Shown here piece by piece: positions 24,098 through 35,906 of a stretch of 64,000 nucleotides of DNA (positions are counted from its first letter, which is position 1; each line of letters starts with the position of its first letter). The translations under genes and the position numbers were made by a program. The notes beneath the pieces were generated by a model. The model was not told the DNA's origin and did not search any database. It saw only the letters and a program-made list of their open reading frames with translations. The DNA is taken from contig NC_132878.1 of NCBI RefSeq assembly GCF_030463535.1, positions 89,846,507 to 89,910,506 of the forward strand. The letters run 5' to 3'. This DNA is from Salminus brasiliensis (lineage: Eukaryota; Chordata; Actinopteri; Characiformes; Bryconidae).

Positions 24098-25049
24098 GAT
24101 TAGAGGCTCCTAGAAGGCAAATTAGCTAGACAGGTTAGCTAGACAGCCATACAGAGCTCTGGGACAACACCGACCTTGACTGGCATTAGCAGAAGATTGA
24201 ACACAATGTAAGATATTTCAGTGCTGCAGCTCAGCATCACCAGTTTCACAAAGCAGGATTCCAGTCAAGTCAAAGTCAAAAGTCGATGAATGAATGATCC
24301 TCAGGTCGTTCTCCAACAGGCCGGGAGTAACATTAAACTTATCTAGTCTAACTGAAATGTCCTGCTTTGTAAATCTGATACCCCACATGTGGGAAAAAAA
24401 AAAACAGAAGGAAAAAATCTTCCGAATCAATGGAAGTGAATTTAAAGTCATTTTTATTGGCCCATTAATCACGACATGTTGCTAAATTGTAAAATAAAAA
24501 AAATTAAAAAGTCAGATTACCATCATGTCAAAAAACATCATTATCATCAATATTTCTGGGCAAGATACACAACATATATCCAGCAATTCAACCTACAGCA
24601 GCTTAACTTTGCTGATCCTCCAACAGAATTAGACTGCTTTTGACTGAGAGCCAATCAGAACAGAGATCATTTACATACACTAGTGTCTTAAAGACACAAT
24701 ACTAAAATCAGCTCCATCCTGTCTATGGACAGGTCTGAAAATGGTCATGGCTAATTCCTGGTTTTGCCCATAAAACCACCCAGGAAAGCTGAAAACCCTA
24801 CTTTAGCTAATGGTTAAACACAAGAACATGTGGAATAGGGGCTCTTTAGCTCTTTAACATCTGAAACCGACAGGATTGTCCTGCTATGTGGTCAAATCTG
24901 TTTAGATATCTAGCTATAATCTGAGTGCTTGAGGTCAGATCTACGGCTCCTCGTGTGCATAACAGCTTAGCCATGTCGCTAGCTCGCTGGCTAGCTACCT
25001 ACCTACCTACCTAACTGGGTCATGTAACACAGACTGGTGTAAACATAGA

Positions 25050-25560
25050 GGTGATTTCTGACACACTGAAGGCGCAGTGATCTGATGTACAGGCTCTGAT
25101 TTTGAGTGTGACCCTCTCTGGTCGGACTGAGCTGCGGTCAGACGCTGCAGCCGCGCAAGGGAGATAGCTAGCTAGCATTAGCATTAGCATTAGCTCAGTT
25201 AGCCGGGTCTAAAGGGCTAGAGACGAGCGACTAACAGACTAATGAAACACAGCGAGGTTAACTGAGTTAGCTATACTTGTAAATATTAGTTGAAACTGGA
25301 CTCTGTACCTCAAAATGGCCCGTAGACCGAAATAATTCAGGCAGTGGAGCTGGACTGCAGCTGAGTGTTTGGTTGTTGAGGCCTCTTCTTCCTCCTCGGT
25401 TTTTTGGCGGTTGGTGAATCGGTTACGTGGCGCATTACTGCCCCTACTGGACCCGAGCGGGACTTCATGTTGAGCACTGATGACTCACCCTCATTTCATC
25501 AACACGTGTGTGTGTACTCTACTGGGATAAAGACGTCCTGAGGAGGTAAGCATGGCAGCA
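25050..25560. promoter_or_regulatory. Likely bidirectional promoter, rbm42 / HHLA2-like 1
   Basis: On the minus strand a non-coding exon ends TTTTGAG|gtacag (low end 25309), which is the natural leader for the rbm42 coding exon whose acceptor is at 24110-24111. On the plus strand a second non-coding exon ends GAGGAG|gtaag (25545) and can splice to the acceptor at 26166-26167 of the HHLA2-like gene. The two leaders would start within about 100 bp of each other in a CG-containing interval (GGTTACGTGGCGCATTAC, ACCCGAGCGGGAC). No TATA box is obvious. Leader exons are inferred from splice signals only. Confidence 0.5.
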
Positions 25561-25789
25561 GTTTTCTTAACTACCAATGTAATTACCAATACAGCTGATT
25601 TTTAACATTTTAGTAACTCACTTCTCAGTCCTGTCAGCTGTAACGTCCCCAGCCCCCCAGGATCAATTTATACTGAATCATTTACCATAACAAGCCAGAC
25701 CCCACGTTTCAGCCACATGGGTAGACTACAGCTAATAACTGATCTAACACTGGCTAACTTCAGGTAGCCTTGTCTTCTACATATTCATT

Positions 25790-25975
25790 AGTACACAGTT
25801 TTTTCTGTAAATAATATTGTTATTGCTTTTTTTTTTTACTTCTATTATTTATATTTATTGTGTGTATATTGCTAATTTATCTGCGTTTCTGCATCTGTCT
25901 TGCGACACTGAGAATTTCCCCACTGTGGGACTAATAAAGGATTATCTTATCTTGTCATATCTTATTTGATCTTAT
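25790..25975 (+). mobile_element. LINE 3' tail, second copy
   Basis: Matches the 3' UTR at 22690-22900 (AAATAATATTGTTATTGCTT, GAGAATTTCCCCACTGTGGG, AATAAAGGATTATCTTATCT) without the coding part. It sits in the putative first intron of the HHLA2-like gene. Confidence 0.8.
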
Positions 25976-26180
25976 ATGGCTATATGTTTTATAGTGGGTT
26001 TGCTGTGTTTTACAGTATACAGTGTATTATAAAGGGTGGTGCTGGAGTCTAACAAGGAGGTTTGCGTGGTTTGATAGAGATAAGCAGCTTTCAAAATGTT
26101 TAAAATGAATAAATATTTAAGATTTAATATATGACATTTATTTGATTGTATTTGTTTCTCCTTCAAGGTGTCTGTGCAGC

Positions 26181-29100
26181 ATGAAGATGGTGTTATGGAT
26201 AATACTCAGTGGTAGGAAGGGTTTATATTATAAAAATGTTATGAGTTGATATTTGTATGATGTCAATGTCACACAAAAACCTTGTATTTTTGTAAACCTT
26301 ATTTTCTGATTTTACAGTAAATTTTACAGTAATTATAATGCAGAAATGTGTTCTCTGGAAATGATTTGGATTGGATCATTTTATTGATGTATTTAATTAT
26401 TTTACATTTTTCTAAGTTTACTGTATATTCTCTGGCATCTAAACGCAGCAAACAGTACCACATAGATATTGTTTCTAAATTACCTCCAGGACCAATAAAG
26501 TGTCTGTTCTGAGTAATAAATGAAGATGACATGGCTGTAATATATGAGTTAAGGCAGGCTACATGTGCAGAGAAACTTTATTAGGGCTAAAGCTATACTC
26601 CTCTTAAGGACAGGCAGGGGGTACAACTTAGGCAGAAAAGCATGTGGTTAGTGTGGTGTAACAGATAACCCCACTACCTGCCACTGAGCTACCACACCAC
26701 ACCAGAGACTGGGGTTCAATTCCCGGTCTGGGTGGCTATGCTGCGCTACACCAATAAGAGTCCTTGGCCAAGACTTCTAACACTCCATTGTCCCACCTCT
26801 GTAATATGAGTAACCTTATAAGTCACTCTGGATAAGATGCCATATATGTAAATGTAAGAGCACCCAAAGCAGAAGAACAGCACCTGTGTGCTGGAGATGA
26901 GGCTCAGGTGAAGGGGGAGCTTGGCCCTTGCACACTGTAGCATATGACCAGTGCATGAGCTCCCCACTGAGGCCAGCAGAGGGCAATCAATCAGCATGCT
27001 TTCATTTTGTATTAGAGAGGAATATGTGCTTTTCATAACTTACAGTCACTTTAAAAGCAAACCTTTCTTCACCACAGAGAGCTTTCTATATATATTTCAG
27101 CTTCTTTGAGCTTTTATGGTAAACAAAGAGGCAGAGGTCCCCTCATTGAGAGAGTTTTTTCTTTTAAAGGAAGATGAAAATTATTTGTTTTACTCTTAGG
27201 TGTATTAATACTCCCAGCACACCCTTCTCAGATACCATCAAAAAAGACTGTAATAGTTGCACCAGGAGATGATGCTATTCTCGGCTGTGTGTTTACTGCA
27301 ACTGCCAGCCTGAATATTAACAACTTAATCATAAACTGGCAGCACAGCAACACAGTAGTCCACAGCTTCTATCAAGTCAAAGATCAGCTAGATAGGCAAG
27401 GACAGACCTACAGGGGAAGGACACACCTGTTTGAGAAGGAGATACTAAAGGGAAATGCCTCGCTCGCACTGAAGGACGTCCAGCCAAAGGATCATGGAGA
27501 ATACGTCTGTGATGTCTCAGATGAACATGGAGCAACCAAACACACAGTGCAGCTGATTGTAGCAGGTAGGTGATTCAGCAGATACTGGTCTGGTTTGTTT
27601 TGAGACCAGTATATCTTAAAAATCTGCTGCTGGAGGGCTACTTTAGTCAGACACTCCATTGTACAGTTAGAGATTTGCTTGCTCGGGCCCAAATGACTGG
27701 TTCCATGGTCACTGCTTTGTCTTATTGAGACAAGTAAAGCCTCAGCTCACTGCTGATACAGGTGGCTCAAAACACACAACTTTGATCATCTGGCCTAAAG
27801 TAATACTGGGTGGTACTATTTAGTAAATTAATTTAGTAGACCGTTCAAAATTCAATGTACGGTCTGTGTTTCTTACAACCCGTAATGCTGTGATGCAACA
27901 AAAAAGTGCAACGAGCCACGTAGTTAGGATGCATCACAAACAGCACAAACGCTTAGCTCGGATATTACACACTACAACAATACACACTCACTTCCAACGG
28001 ACCCAGGAGGTGTCCGTCACGCCGAACACCTCCGAAAAATACACTCCATATTTCCCTGGCTCTCACTCTATATAAACTTAGGGCTCAGTGGTTCGATTCC
28101 CGGGTTCGGCAAGCTGCCACTGTTTGGCCCTTGAGCAAGGCCCTTTACCCTCTCTGCTCCCCAGGCGCTGGAGTTGGCTGCCCACCGCTCTGGGTGTGTG
28201 TATACTCACTGCCCCTAGTTCACTAGTGTGTGTATGTGTTCACTACCACAGATGTGTTAAATGCGGAGGACACATGTACACTGTACAGTGACAAATACAT
28301 GCACCTTTACCTTTTTTATATACACCTAGACAGGGTTGCTAAATGATTTCTGGATAATATTGAAAAACTAAAGGTTTTCTGGGTTAAAACTGCCCTTCAA
28401 ACACATTTCTCTTTCTAGTGTTCATAAACGTTCACCAGCTGTGTTTTCCAGGGAATGCAGCAATGACAGTTAGGGATGAACCGATACCAGATTTCAAAGC
28501 ATCTGCCCAAACCGAGGACCAATACCGAGACCAACTCTGACTTAAATACTGGATAGATGGCTATTTTTATAGGGTGTACATTTTTTTAATCTTATCCCAA
28601 TCAAGAAGATAAGCTTGAAAGAACAGCATTTACTGGTTGAGTATCTGCACACTTTAAACGTTTCGGAGCTATGAAAAAATAAAAATTGCCACAATGCAAA
28701 AACACATGCAAGTAAGGAAGCATAATCTTGCTCAGCTCGACCAAACAGCTTTTAACGGGTGTTTAAAATTCACATTTCAGAGCAGTGAAAAAAAGCCAAC
28801 TTTTAAACTCTGATTTCAGAACCAAAAAAAAAAAAAAAAACACCACATAGAAACAAAAAGTGCTGTAATATAAAGGTTCATGGTTAAATGTCTGTTTAAT
28901 GATAATAACTAGATTTTACTGGTTGTTAAAATGTTTGTTTTTAAAAAAGAAAAAAGTATAATACGTTTGTATAAAAAACAAACTGATGCACCAAACGGAT
29001 GAATGTAGCCATACTGTTGAAGTTCAATACAATAGAAAAACAAGCAAGACTGGCAGGTTATCTTGTAAGGATTTTTTTTTTATAGTGTGATGTGATGTGA

Positions 29101-30095
29101 TGTTTCCAGTAACATCATGTACCTAATATGAGTCTTTCTCTCCAATCCCAGCTCCATATGAGGACCCAAAACTGGCAATTCACTACAACTGTGACAACGT
29201 AATTGTGACCCTTACCTCATCTCAAGGCTTTCCTGAGCCCACTGTGTCTTGGAAGCATCCATTCAGGACGTATGTCACTGCCACAGAGCTTGACACTAAG
29301 GGCCGCTACAGGGTTTACAGCAACCTCACAGTTACCCTGAACACCACTCTGACTGCTGCTGTCGAGGTGAAGTTGAAAGAGTTGTCTCAGTCTTTAACTA
29401 AAGAAATAACTCTTCATCCTCAACCAAGTATGATATGGACTCTCTTTACTAGCTATAATGACCCCTGATATCTGATGACTATTAATTCTGAATTGATGTC
29501 CAGCTTTTGTGTTCATATAACATGATAACGTCTTTGCATATGAAACTTTGGAGGCCTAAACTGACTCATCGTTTCAGGGCTATTTGCCTGAAGTTCACTC
29601 TGTAGAACAGCTCTTCAGGGCTACAGCAGAAGAACAGGCATGTGATGGGATGGCTGGATACAAAGGGACAGAGTGGCTGTGGACATTTTTTGTATCAAAA
29701 GACTTTGCAAAAGTCGTAGACCACCCTTTTTACATTTAAACTCCAGTCAAAATGGCTATTAATTTAATGAATAGTTATTAGTTATAATTATTATATTGTT
29801 TATGTAAATATATACTAAAACTTTGACTACTGTGCAAAAGACTGTAGTGGGTGTTTTTTGTTTAAAAATATACTCACACTAGGATAAATATAGATAAATA
29901 ATAGACATTTTCATGAGGAAGTCCAGTATGTATGTTTTCACTGCTGTGTATAGATTAATGTACATGTTCTGTTTTCTTGTTTTTACAGGATGCTGTGTAA
30001 GCAATTCTCCTCATAACAGACACAAGGCTCCTCTTCTATTAAGTATTGGGTTAATCATAGCCACATTGCTGTGGATTCTGTTTGCAACAGATTAG
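26181..30095 (+). CDS. HHLA2-like B7-family protein 1, complete
   Basis: Four coding exons: 26181-26211, 27200-27565, 29152-29427, 29989-30095, all joined in phase 1 (780 nt, 259 residues). In order: a signal peptide (MKMVLWIILSGVLILPAH); an IgV domain (C40, W57, C114; HLFEKEILKGNASL; GEYVCDV); an IgC-like domain with GFPEPTVSW; and a TM helix at about residues 239-257 with almost no cytoplasmic tail (ends ATD). The IgV stretch VVHSFY..KDQLDRQ and RTHLF....GNASL resembles human HHLA2 (B7-H5/H7), a T-cell co-signalling ligand. Candidate N-glycosylation sites are N96 (NAS) and NLT and NTT in the second domain. The second domain lacks both canonical Ig cysteines. VTCN1 or CD276 relatives are alternatives. 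Expected at the cell surface of antigen-presenting or epithelial cells. Confidence 0.87.
26640..26865. mobile_element. SINE-like repeat, copy
   Basis: GGTTAGTGTGGTGTAACAGA, TTCAATTCCCGGTCTGGGTG and CACTCTGGATAAGATGCC, ending (ATGTAA)n. It is the inverted counterpart of 31945-32170. Confidence 0.75.
27200..27565 (+). CDS. HHLA2-like 1 IgV exon
   Basis: 366 nt, phase 1 to phase 1, flanked by ttactcttag and GCAG|gtaggt. It holds the end of the signal peptide and the whole V-set domain: B-strand Cys (GCVF), C-strand Trp (IINWQ) and F-strand Tyr-x-Cys (GEYVC). About two thirds of its residues match the exon at 50792-51136. Confidence 0.9.
28085..28318. mobile_element. SINE-like repeat, inverted copy in HHLA2-like 1 intron
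   Basis: CAGTGGTTCGATTCCCGGGT through CTTGAGCAAGGCCCTTTACC to TGACAAATACATGCACCTTT. It is the reverse complement of the element at 8238-8537. The GGTTCGATTCC block resembles a tRNA B box. Confidence 0.75.
28320..29100. other. Intron of HHLA2-like 1, no element identified
   Basis: AT-rich, with A-runs near 28823-28840 and a short (TGTGA)n at about 29086-29104. It contains the beginning of a possible decayed repeat (ATGAACCGATACCAG) but nothing I can classify. Confidence 0.4.
29152..29427 (+). CDS. HHLA2-like 1 IgC-like exon
   Basis: 276 nt after the acceptor ctctccaatcccag, ending CCAA|gtatga. It encodes APYEDP, YNCDNVIVTLTSSQGFPEP, a C-strand Trp, and KGRYRVYSNLTVTL. The B-strand Cys is replaced by Leu, and the F-strand Cys is absent (AAVEVKLKEL). 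A Cys six or seven residues before the usual B-strand position (YNCD) is shared with the paralogue. Confidence 0.88.
29989..30095 (+). CDS. HHLA2-like 1 transmembrane exon
   Basis: Begins after tgtttttacag; encodes RCCVSNSPHNRHKAP, then a hydrophobic segment LLLSIGLIIATLLWILFA, then TD and TAG. The juxtamembrane Cys-Cys is also present in the paralogue. No cytoplasmic signalling motif is possible in two residues. Confidence 0.85.
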
Positions 30096-30219
30096 CAAGA
30101 AAAATGGGGTTAAAGCAATAGTCTGGTAAAAATGTAATTTACACAACTCAAATATTGTCAGCCAAGATGTGTTTGGTGTCTGGTCAGAGACATTAGCTGG
30201 TCAGATGGACCCGTTTTAC

Positions 30220-31215
30220 AAAGAAAAATTCTATGGTTAAATAAATTAACCAATGAAAGTCAGACATTGCTTTTCAGCCATGCTTCAACAGAATTATTTT
30301 TTAAAATAAACTCGTGAAACAGGCCTGGACAGAAATGATGGGACCATTAACTTAATATTTTGTTGCACAACCTTCTGAGGCAATCATTGCAATCAAACGA
30401 TTCCTGTAACTGTCAATGAGACTTCTGCACCTCTCAGCAGGTATTTTGGCCATTTTGAACATAGAGCTGATGTGCCTCCATAAGACATTCTTCCAGAAGC
30501 TTTGGGGCTTGTCAACATGCAGTTTGGCAAATTCCAGTCTGGCTTTTTTATGATTTGTATTTAACAATGGTGTCCTCCTTGGTCGTCTCCCATGAAGTCC
30601 ACTTTGGCTCAAACAATGACGGATGGTGTGATCTGACACTGATGTTCCTTGAGCTTGAAGTTCACCTTTAATCTCTTTAGAAGTTTTTCTGGGCTCTTTT
30701 GTTACCATTCGTATTATCTGTCTCTTTGATTTGTCACCATTTTTCCTCCTGTGCCCAGGTCCCGGAAGGTTGGCTACAGACCAAATCCTAGATTTCTGAA
30801 TAATATATGCAGCTGTAGTCACAGGAACATCATGCTGCTTGGAGATGGTTTTTTAACCTTTACCTTTAACATGATTGTCTATCATTTTCTTTCTAATCTC
30901 CTGAGACAACTCTTTCCTTCGCTTCCTCTGGTCCATGTTGAGTGTGGTACACACCATGTCACCAAACAGCACAGTGACTTACCTGTTGCTCTATATATAA
31001 GCCCACTGACCGATTACAAGATTGTAGACACCTGTGATGCTAATTAGTGGACACACCTCAATTTAACATGTCCCTTTGGTTACATTATTTTCAGGGGTAC
31101 CAACATTTTTGTCCAGGCCTGTTTAATGAGTTTACTTTTTTAAATAATTCTGTTGAAGCATGGTTCAAAATCAATGTCAGATTTTCATTTGTTCATTTTC
31201 ATAGACTTTTTATGT
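30220..31215 (-). mobile_element. Tc1-like transposon with long terminal inverted repeats
   Basis: The outer arms (about 30225-30345 and 31085-31210) are inverted copies that share CATGCTTCAACAGAATTATT and its complement, and AAACAGGCCTGGACA / TGTCCAGGCCTGTTT. Arms of about 120 bp are in the range of IR/DR-type fish Tc1 elements. The left arm supplies AATAAA hexamers at 30240 and 30305, downstream of the HHLA2-like 1 stop. Confidence 0.8.
30352..30936 (-). pseudogene. Tc1 transposase, frameshifted and internally deleted
   Basis: The reading starts at 30936 (MDQRKRRKELSQEIRKKM), loses frame near 30870, and resumes as a 156-codon frame. That frame carries the second helix-turn-helix part (RKTSKEIKGELQAQGTSVSD), GLHGRRPRRTPLL, and the start of the catalytic region (FWKNVLW). 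The acidic residue region is then missing, and the frame jumps to the C-terminal segment (IPAERCRSLIDSYRNRL). It is inactive. Confidence 0.85.
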
Positions 31216-31940
31216 ATTATTACTTTTGACAGATTCAAGTTATTTCTGTGACCATTGTGGGTTTTTCTTTCACCAATCATGTCTTGGCTGATATGGTGAA
31301 ATTCCAAAATGTCTTGGCTATATTTGGTTTTATATTTATGGTTATATTAATGAGAACATTGTGTAAAGAGACATTCCAGATTTATTTACCTCTTAAACTA
31401 ATCATTTTTTCAACACTGAATTGACAAAAATGTGAATTCACAAAAAAAACTGGTATCTCCAAATGGCATCTTTCAATAATAATACAACTTTTTGGAGCAT
31501 TTCTATTGGTCCATTCATCAGTATCTCTGATCTGATCTGATCTCAGATGCAGTTGATCAGAAAGACACATTTGGTATCTGATGTGTGCTGCTTTATTTTG
31601 CAGTGGGTGATGCTAAGCTAACAAACTCTGAACTTTGACTGTTACTAATTTGAATGCCCAAAATCCCCTCTCAATCAACCGCAACTCACCCTGTGAAAAA
31701 GTAATAGCATCGCACAGAAAAGTCTATAAACTATAAACACACACAAATGCTAACCTGCTTATCTATTCATGTTTTACTGTATAATTTATTTATATAACAT
31801 TTTATAGCAAAAAATTTTTACAGAGAGGAGATCGGTAACAATAAGTCCAGTGTTTGTTAGCAATGTTAGCCTAAAACCTCTGTTCTAAACTCAAGAACCT
31901 CAGATAATCGACTGCATCTGGGATAAGTAATCAATCATGT
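31216..31940. other. Spacer with dispersed-repeat fragment
   Basis: No gene. 31845-31925 (TGTTTGTTAGCAATGTTAGC..) is related to 8930-9015 and weakly to 33385-33420, so an unnamed dispersed repeat is present. A short TCTGATCTGATCTGATCTC run lies near 31525-31545. Confidence 0.45.
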
Positions 31941-31944
31941 TAAT

Positions 31945-32170
31945 TTACATTTACATTTACGGCATTTAGCTGACGCTCTAATCCAGAGCGACTTACAACG
32001 TTACTCATATTACAGGTGGGTCAATGTAGTGTTAGGAGTCTTGCCCAAGGACTCTTCTTGGTGTAGCGCAGCATAGTCACCCAGACCAGGAATCAAACCC
32101 CAGTCTCCCACATGGTGTGGTAGCTCACTGGCAGGTAGTGGTGTTATCTGTTGCGCCACACCAACCACTA
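31945..32170. mobile_element. SINE-like repeat, full copy
   Basis: (ACATTT)n, then CGGCATTTAGCTGACGCTCT, AATCCAGAGCGACTTACAAC, CAGACCAGGAATCAAACCCC, then ATCTGTTGCGCCACACCA. It is the reverse of 26640-26865. Confidence 0.8.
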
Positions 32171-33680
32171 ACCACTATTAAAAAATAAAAATTTTTAGGC
32201 AAACTACTCTTTTTACTAATTTTCATGCCAAAGTTAAAGACAGTAAGGATATTGTAATGATTTCAGAACCATTTAAAAAAAAATAATTTACTTCAGTAAG
32301 GCTGTTCAGACTGAACTAGCATTGGCGTTGAAATTTGGATTACAATCCCTGTTAAATGAGTTACAGAGATGTGAATGCTGAAAGACATTCACAACTAGAA
32401 GTTTATTTTTTTAAGTATCTTAATGATTATATTTAGCTGATAAGATATAAGTATAAGTATATAAGTTTTCTAGTTTTTTTATTATTGTATTATATGTTTT
32501 ATAACTTTTATATTATATTATTAATAGCATCTAAGGATAAAGTTATTTGAGGTTCTTTGTAATAATTCTGGTACTACATATAGAACTGATTTTTAGAAAT
32601 GTATGTAGAACCTCTTAACACGAAGAAACCTTTTACCAGGCAAGAACAAATATAACATGAATAACCAGAGTTGGTAGGCCAACATAGCAAACAAACACTC
32701 TACTTGGACTGTCGGTAATCTCACCTCTGTAAATACCTGCACAAAAACGTCTCTCACACTGCTCAAACCACATCCAGACCTTCATTTGGTTGACATGGAC
32801 CAATCAATGAGCATAATGTACTTTACTTGCTGTGCTATTTGGACAGGATTAGTTTTTCAATCGGAGGTTGAGTAATGAAATTATTAGCAGAGTTTCTCAG
32901 TTATTTTAGTTACGTCAGAATGCGCCATGTCCTACCGGCATGGCACAGACCTTAGATGTTGTACAAGCCAAAGAACTCCTGCCACACTTCTGCCTGCTTT
33001 AGTTTACACAAAGTCATTGTGTAGCGTATCCTGTAGTCTACATATGTGTTACGAACATGTAGCTGCTCAAATTTACATTTCATTATAAATTAGTTATAAG
33101 ATTGGTTGTTGTTATTGTTGTGTTTTTTTTAGGAGATAACCGTGCATAAATTGAGTAGCCACTCCCATCTCAGTCATCAATATCGAAATTTCTTATCCCG
33201 TGTAATCGCTGTCCTATAGTAAAATTACATTACTCCACCTCCCCATGTAAAACTAATCCTGTCTGAATAGGGCTCAAGTCTAAAAAGACAAAATTAAACA
33301 TGCTGTGTAAATGAGGTTTTACTAAATTATGTTTATGTACCTTTTTAAAGCAGATTTTAGGCTTATATTTACAGAGATGAGATTGTTGCCAGCTTTAGCA
33401 GAGTTAGCCTAGCTTGTACTTTACCAAACATCTTGCCTGATAAATTGCATAAGTGATAAATCAAATTTCCTTTTTTTTTTCTTTTAAATGAATAATAAAC
33501 TGTAATCTCGTTCAGTTTGTAGAGGCACTTAAGGGGTGTTTTCACACCTTTACTCACCTTTACACCCGCACAGAGAAATGCACTTTTTAGTGCATGGATT
33601 TTTTATTCAGACTCGTTAACAGATTCGGACCAGAGCAAACCACCAACTATAACGCCCTTAGACTGCCATGTGGTTTAATA
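32171..33680. other. Spacer, no gene seen
   Basis: AT-rich unique DNA without coding frames longer than about 60 codons. Confidence 0.45.
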
Positions 33681-33689
33681 ATTTCTAAT

Positions 33690-33922
33690 GAGAAACATTA
33701 TTGCTGGTAGTATTTTTCACAGTATTTTAAAATGATGTTGATGTTAATGGTTTAAAAGTACTGTTTGTTCACAGGTTGAGCCCATCAGTTGACATGATTC
33801 CTGATGAGAAACATTATTGCTGGTAGTATTTTTCACAGTATTTTAAAATGATGTTGATGTTAATGGTTTAAAAGTACTGTTTGTTCACAGGTTGAGCCCA
33901 TCAGTTGACATGATTCCTGAAA
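33690..33922. repeat. 116-bp tandem duplication
   Basis: GAGAAACATTATTGCTGGTA begins near 33690 and again near 33806, and the next roughly 100 bases are identical. The unit includes a splice-acceptor-like TTTGTTCACAG and the first part of the exon-like block that follows. Confidence 0.95.
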
Positions 33923-35906
33923 AAATCACTTTCCTCTCTGAGGTAAGTCATCAGAGAACACAGTTTTTTTCTTAAGATACATTTTGAAACCAAGAAATAA
34001 ATGTATTGCCTTAAATAATGGTGCTTCCATTAATCCTTCTTTTTTTCGTATCTACATTGACAGGTAATGACAGCCAACCAGGATACTGTTATCCAAAAAC
34101 GATCCAATAAGCATGTGTGCTCCAAAATATAGGCTGATGATTGACTGTTTAAATTCCAAATTGTTCATATCAGCACTTCTTAAACTCTGCAGGGCTCTGC
34201 AGTCTGTTGGAGTATGTAAATGCACCCACTTCAATCACCTCATGTCCCTGTTGACTATTTAAAATTTTAAATACAGATAGCAGTGTTTATGAACCCACCT
34301 ACTAAATTCCCTGCTGAAAAAAAACCCAGCCTGGCCAGCTCAAGCAGGTCGAGCTGCTTAGCTTAGCTCTTGACCAGCATAGGGTATGTCTACAAGCTTG
34401 GTGAACCTGACCAAACTAGACCACCAGTATGACCAATCTTCAACATGCTGCAAAATCCAAAATCAAAATTCAACATACACTATGCTGGTCAAGAGCTAGC
34501 TGACCAGCTGGCTTACTAGTATATGGTTTTTGTCTGGATGACCAGCTTCTTAACTATCTTGGCCATCAAAGACAGCTAAACTAAACTACCAGCTTCCAGC
34601 AAAAGCTATTCTTGTTCTGGATTTTTTAGCAGGGATATTTTGATTTTAATGTTTATTGTATGTAAAACAAATAAAGAACATCCTACATGCTTAAACATGA
34701 AGGTCTTCATATCTGGACCTTCCAGGATTGGAAACTGGGTTCAAGATTTTTGCCACTGAACCACTTTTAGTTCTATAAAACCCATGTTTGTAATAGAAAT
34801 TGAGTGAGAGTGAGTGTGAAGAACCTATTACATGTCTAAAGGTACCTTCACTTTATGTAAAGGTTCTTTGCCAATTGAAAGGTTCTACACACTCACACAG
34901 TGAAGAACCTTTATCACAGTTATAGAACCAAAAGTGGTTCTTCAGTGGCATCGCTCAAAATACCATGTACAGCTATCTTTGTTTTAACGATATTCAGCCC
35001 AATGCACTTGAGGCCTCTTGGTTCTTCTTCTGTCCATTATAGGATGCTGGCTCAACCATATGAAGTTTTTAGGGGAAAAAAGACACTCTAAGAGGTCTGC
35101 TCATACTGGTAAGTACAAACATCTGCATGTCAGGTAACCTCTCTAAATGTTAATATTTCATAACATCTGTTTTCTTAAAATATCAGCTCCTATACTACTG
35201 ACTCTCACCAACAGGGAGAATGGCGTCTTGGTCATTGACACAACTATGGGTTTTCAGCTTGCTAATACGAAGCTAGCTTGGTTAGCTTTGATATTCCCAG
35301 TATGACTTGACTTGACTTGACTTGGACATCATCGCAGAGGCTGTGAAGACAGCCAAGAACGTTGTCGGAGGAAACGAAGAAGAGAATCACAAAGAAAGTG
35401 ATCGCAAAGAGACTGATGCTAAGTAAGTAAACTTCTTAGGAGCTTACTTGTGCCATTGCACTTGTGTGATGTTTTGTCGTGATAGCAAGATTGTAAACTT
35501 CCTAGATTTGGTTCATAAGCTTACTCAGCCCATTTAAAATGTAGCCGCCAGTTATGCTGCCTTCAAGTCATGTTGGATTTCCAAGTGGTTAAGATGGATT
35601 AGAGCTTTAGCTAAATACAAATACAAAGTACAAACGTCCGAGGTGGACTTGAAGGCAGCATTAGACTCCATCTCCAGGTGATATTTGCTACATAACCCGC
35701 TTGGACACTGGTACTGGTAATGAGTGCTTGTGTCAGTTGCTGCCTAGCAGTGTTGGCCAGCTTGCCATCCAAGGGTTACTTTGTGTCAGTGGATTTGTAT
35801 AAGTGTAAAAGAGGCAGTTGATCAGCAAAGACATGTTTGGAATGTGAAGTGTCTGCTGCTTCATGTAGTCTCTTTCTCTCAATCTCTATCAAGGCATAGA
35901 GGCTAG
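33891..35906 (+). CDS. Possible small Lys/Glu-rich spliced gene
   Basis: Exon-like blocks with good borders: 33891-33942 (gttcacag ... GAG|gtaagt, leader), 35043-35108 (ccattatag ... ACTG|gtaagt), 35338-35422 (tcatcgcag ... CTAA|gtaagt) and 35894 onward (ctctatcaag). Starting at ATG 35060, the last three join in one frame into 48 codons ending TAG at 35904-35906. The product begins MKFLGEKRHSKRSAHT and contains NVVGGNEEENHKESDRKETD. It is highly charged, with no signal peptide or TM segment. I do not recognise it. A chance run of splice-like sites, or a non-coding RNA, is a serious alternative. Confidence 0.25.
34315..34640. mobile_element. Foldback MITE with CTGGTCA/TGACCAG repeats
   Basis: Ends GCTGAAAAAAAACCCAGCCT and TTCTGGATTTTTTAGCAGGG are inverted. 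Internally, AGCTCTTGACCAGCATAGGG is mirrored by ACTATGCTGGTCAAGAGCTA. I recognise the composition from fish hAT-type foldback elements, but the family name is uncertain. Confidence 0.7.

Noticed and set aside
28085..28110. tRNA gene suggested by GGTTCGATTCCCGGGT
   Set aside because: It is part of the SINE-like repeat also found at 8238-8537.
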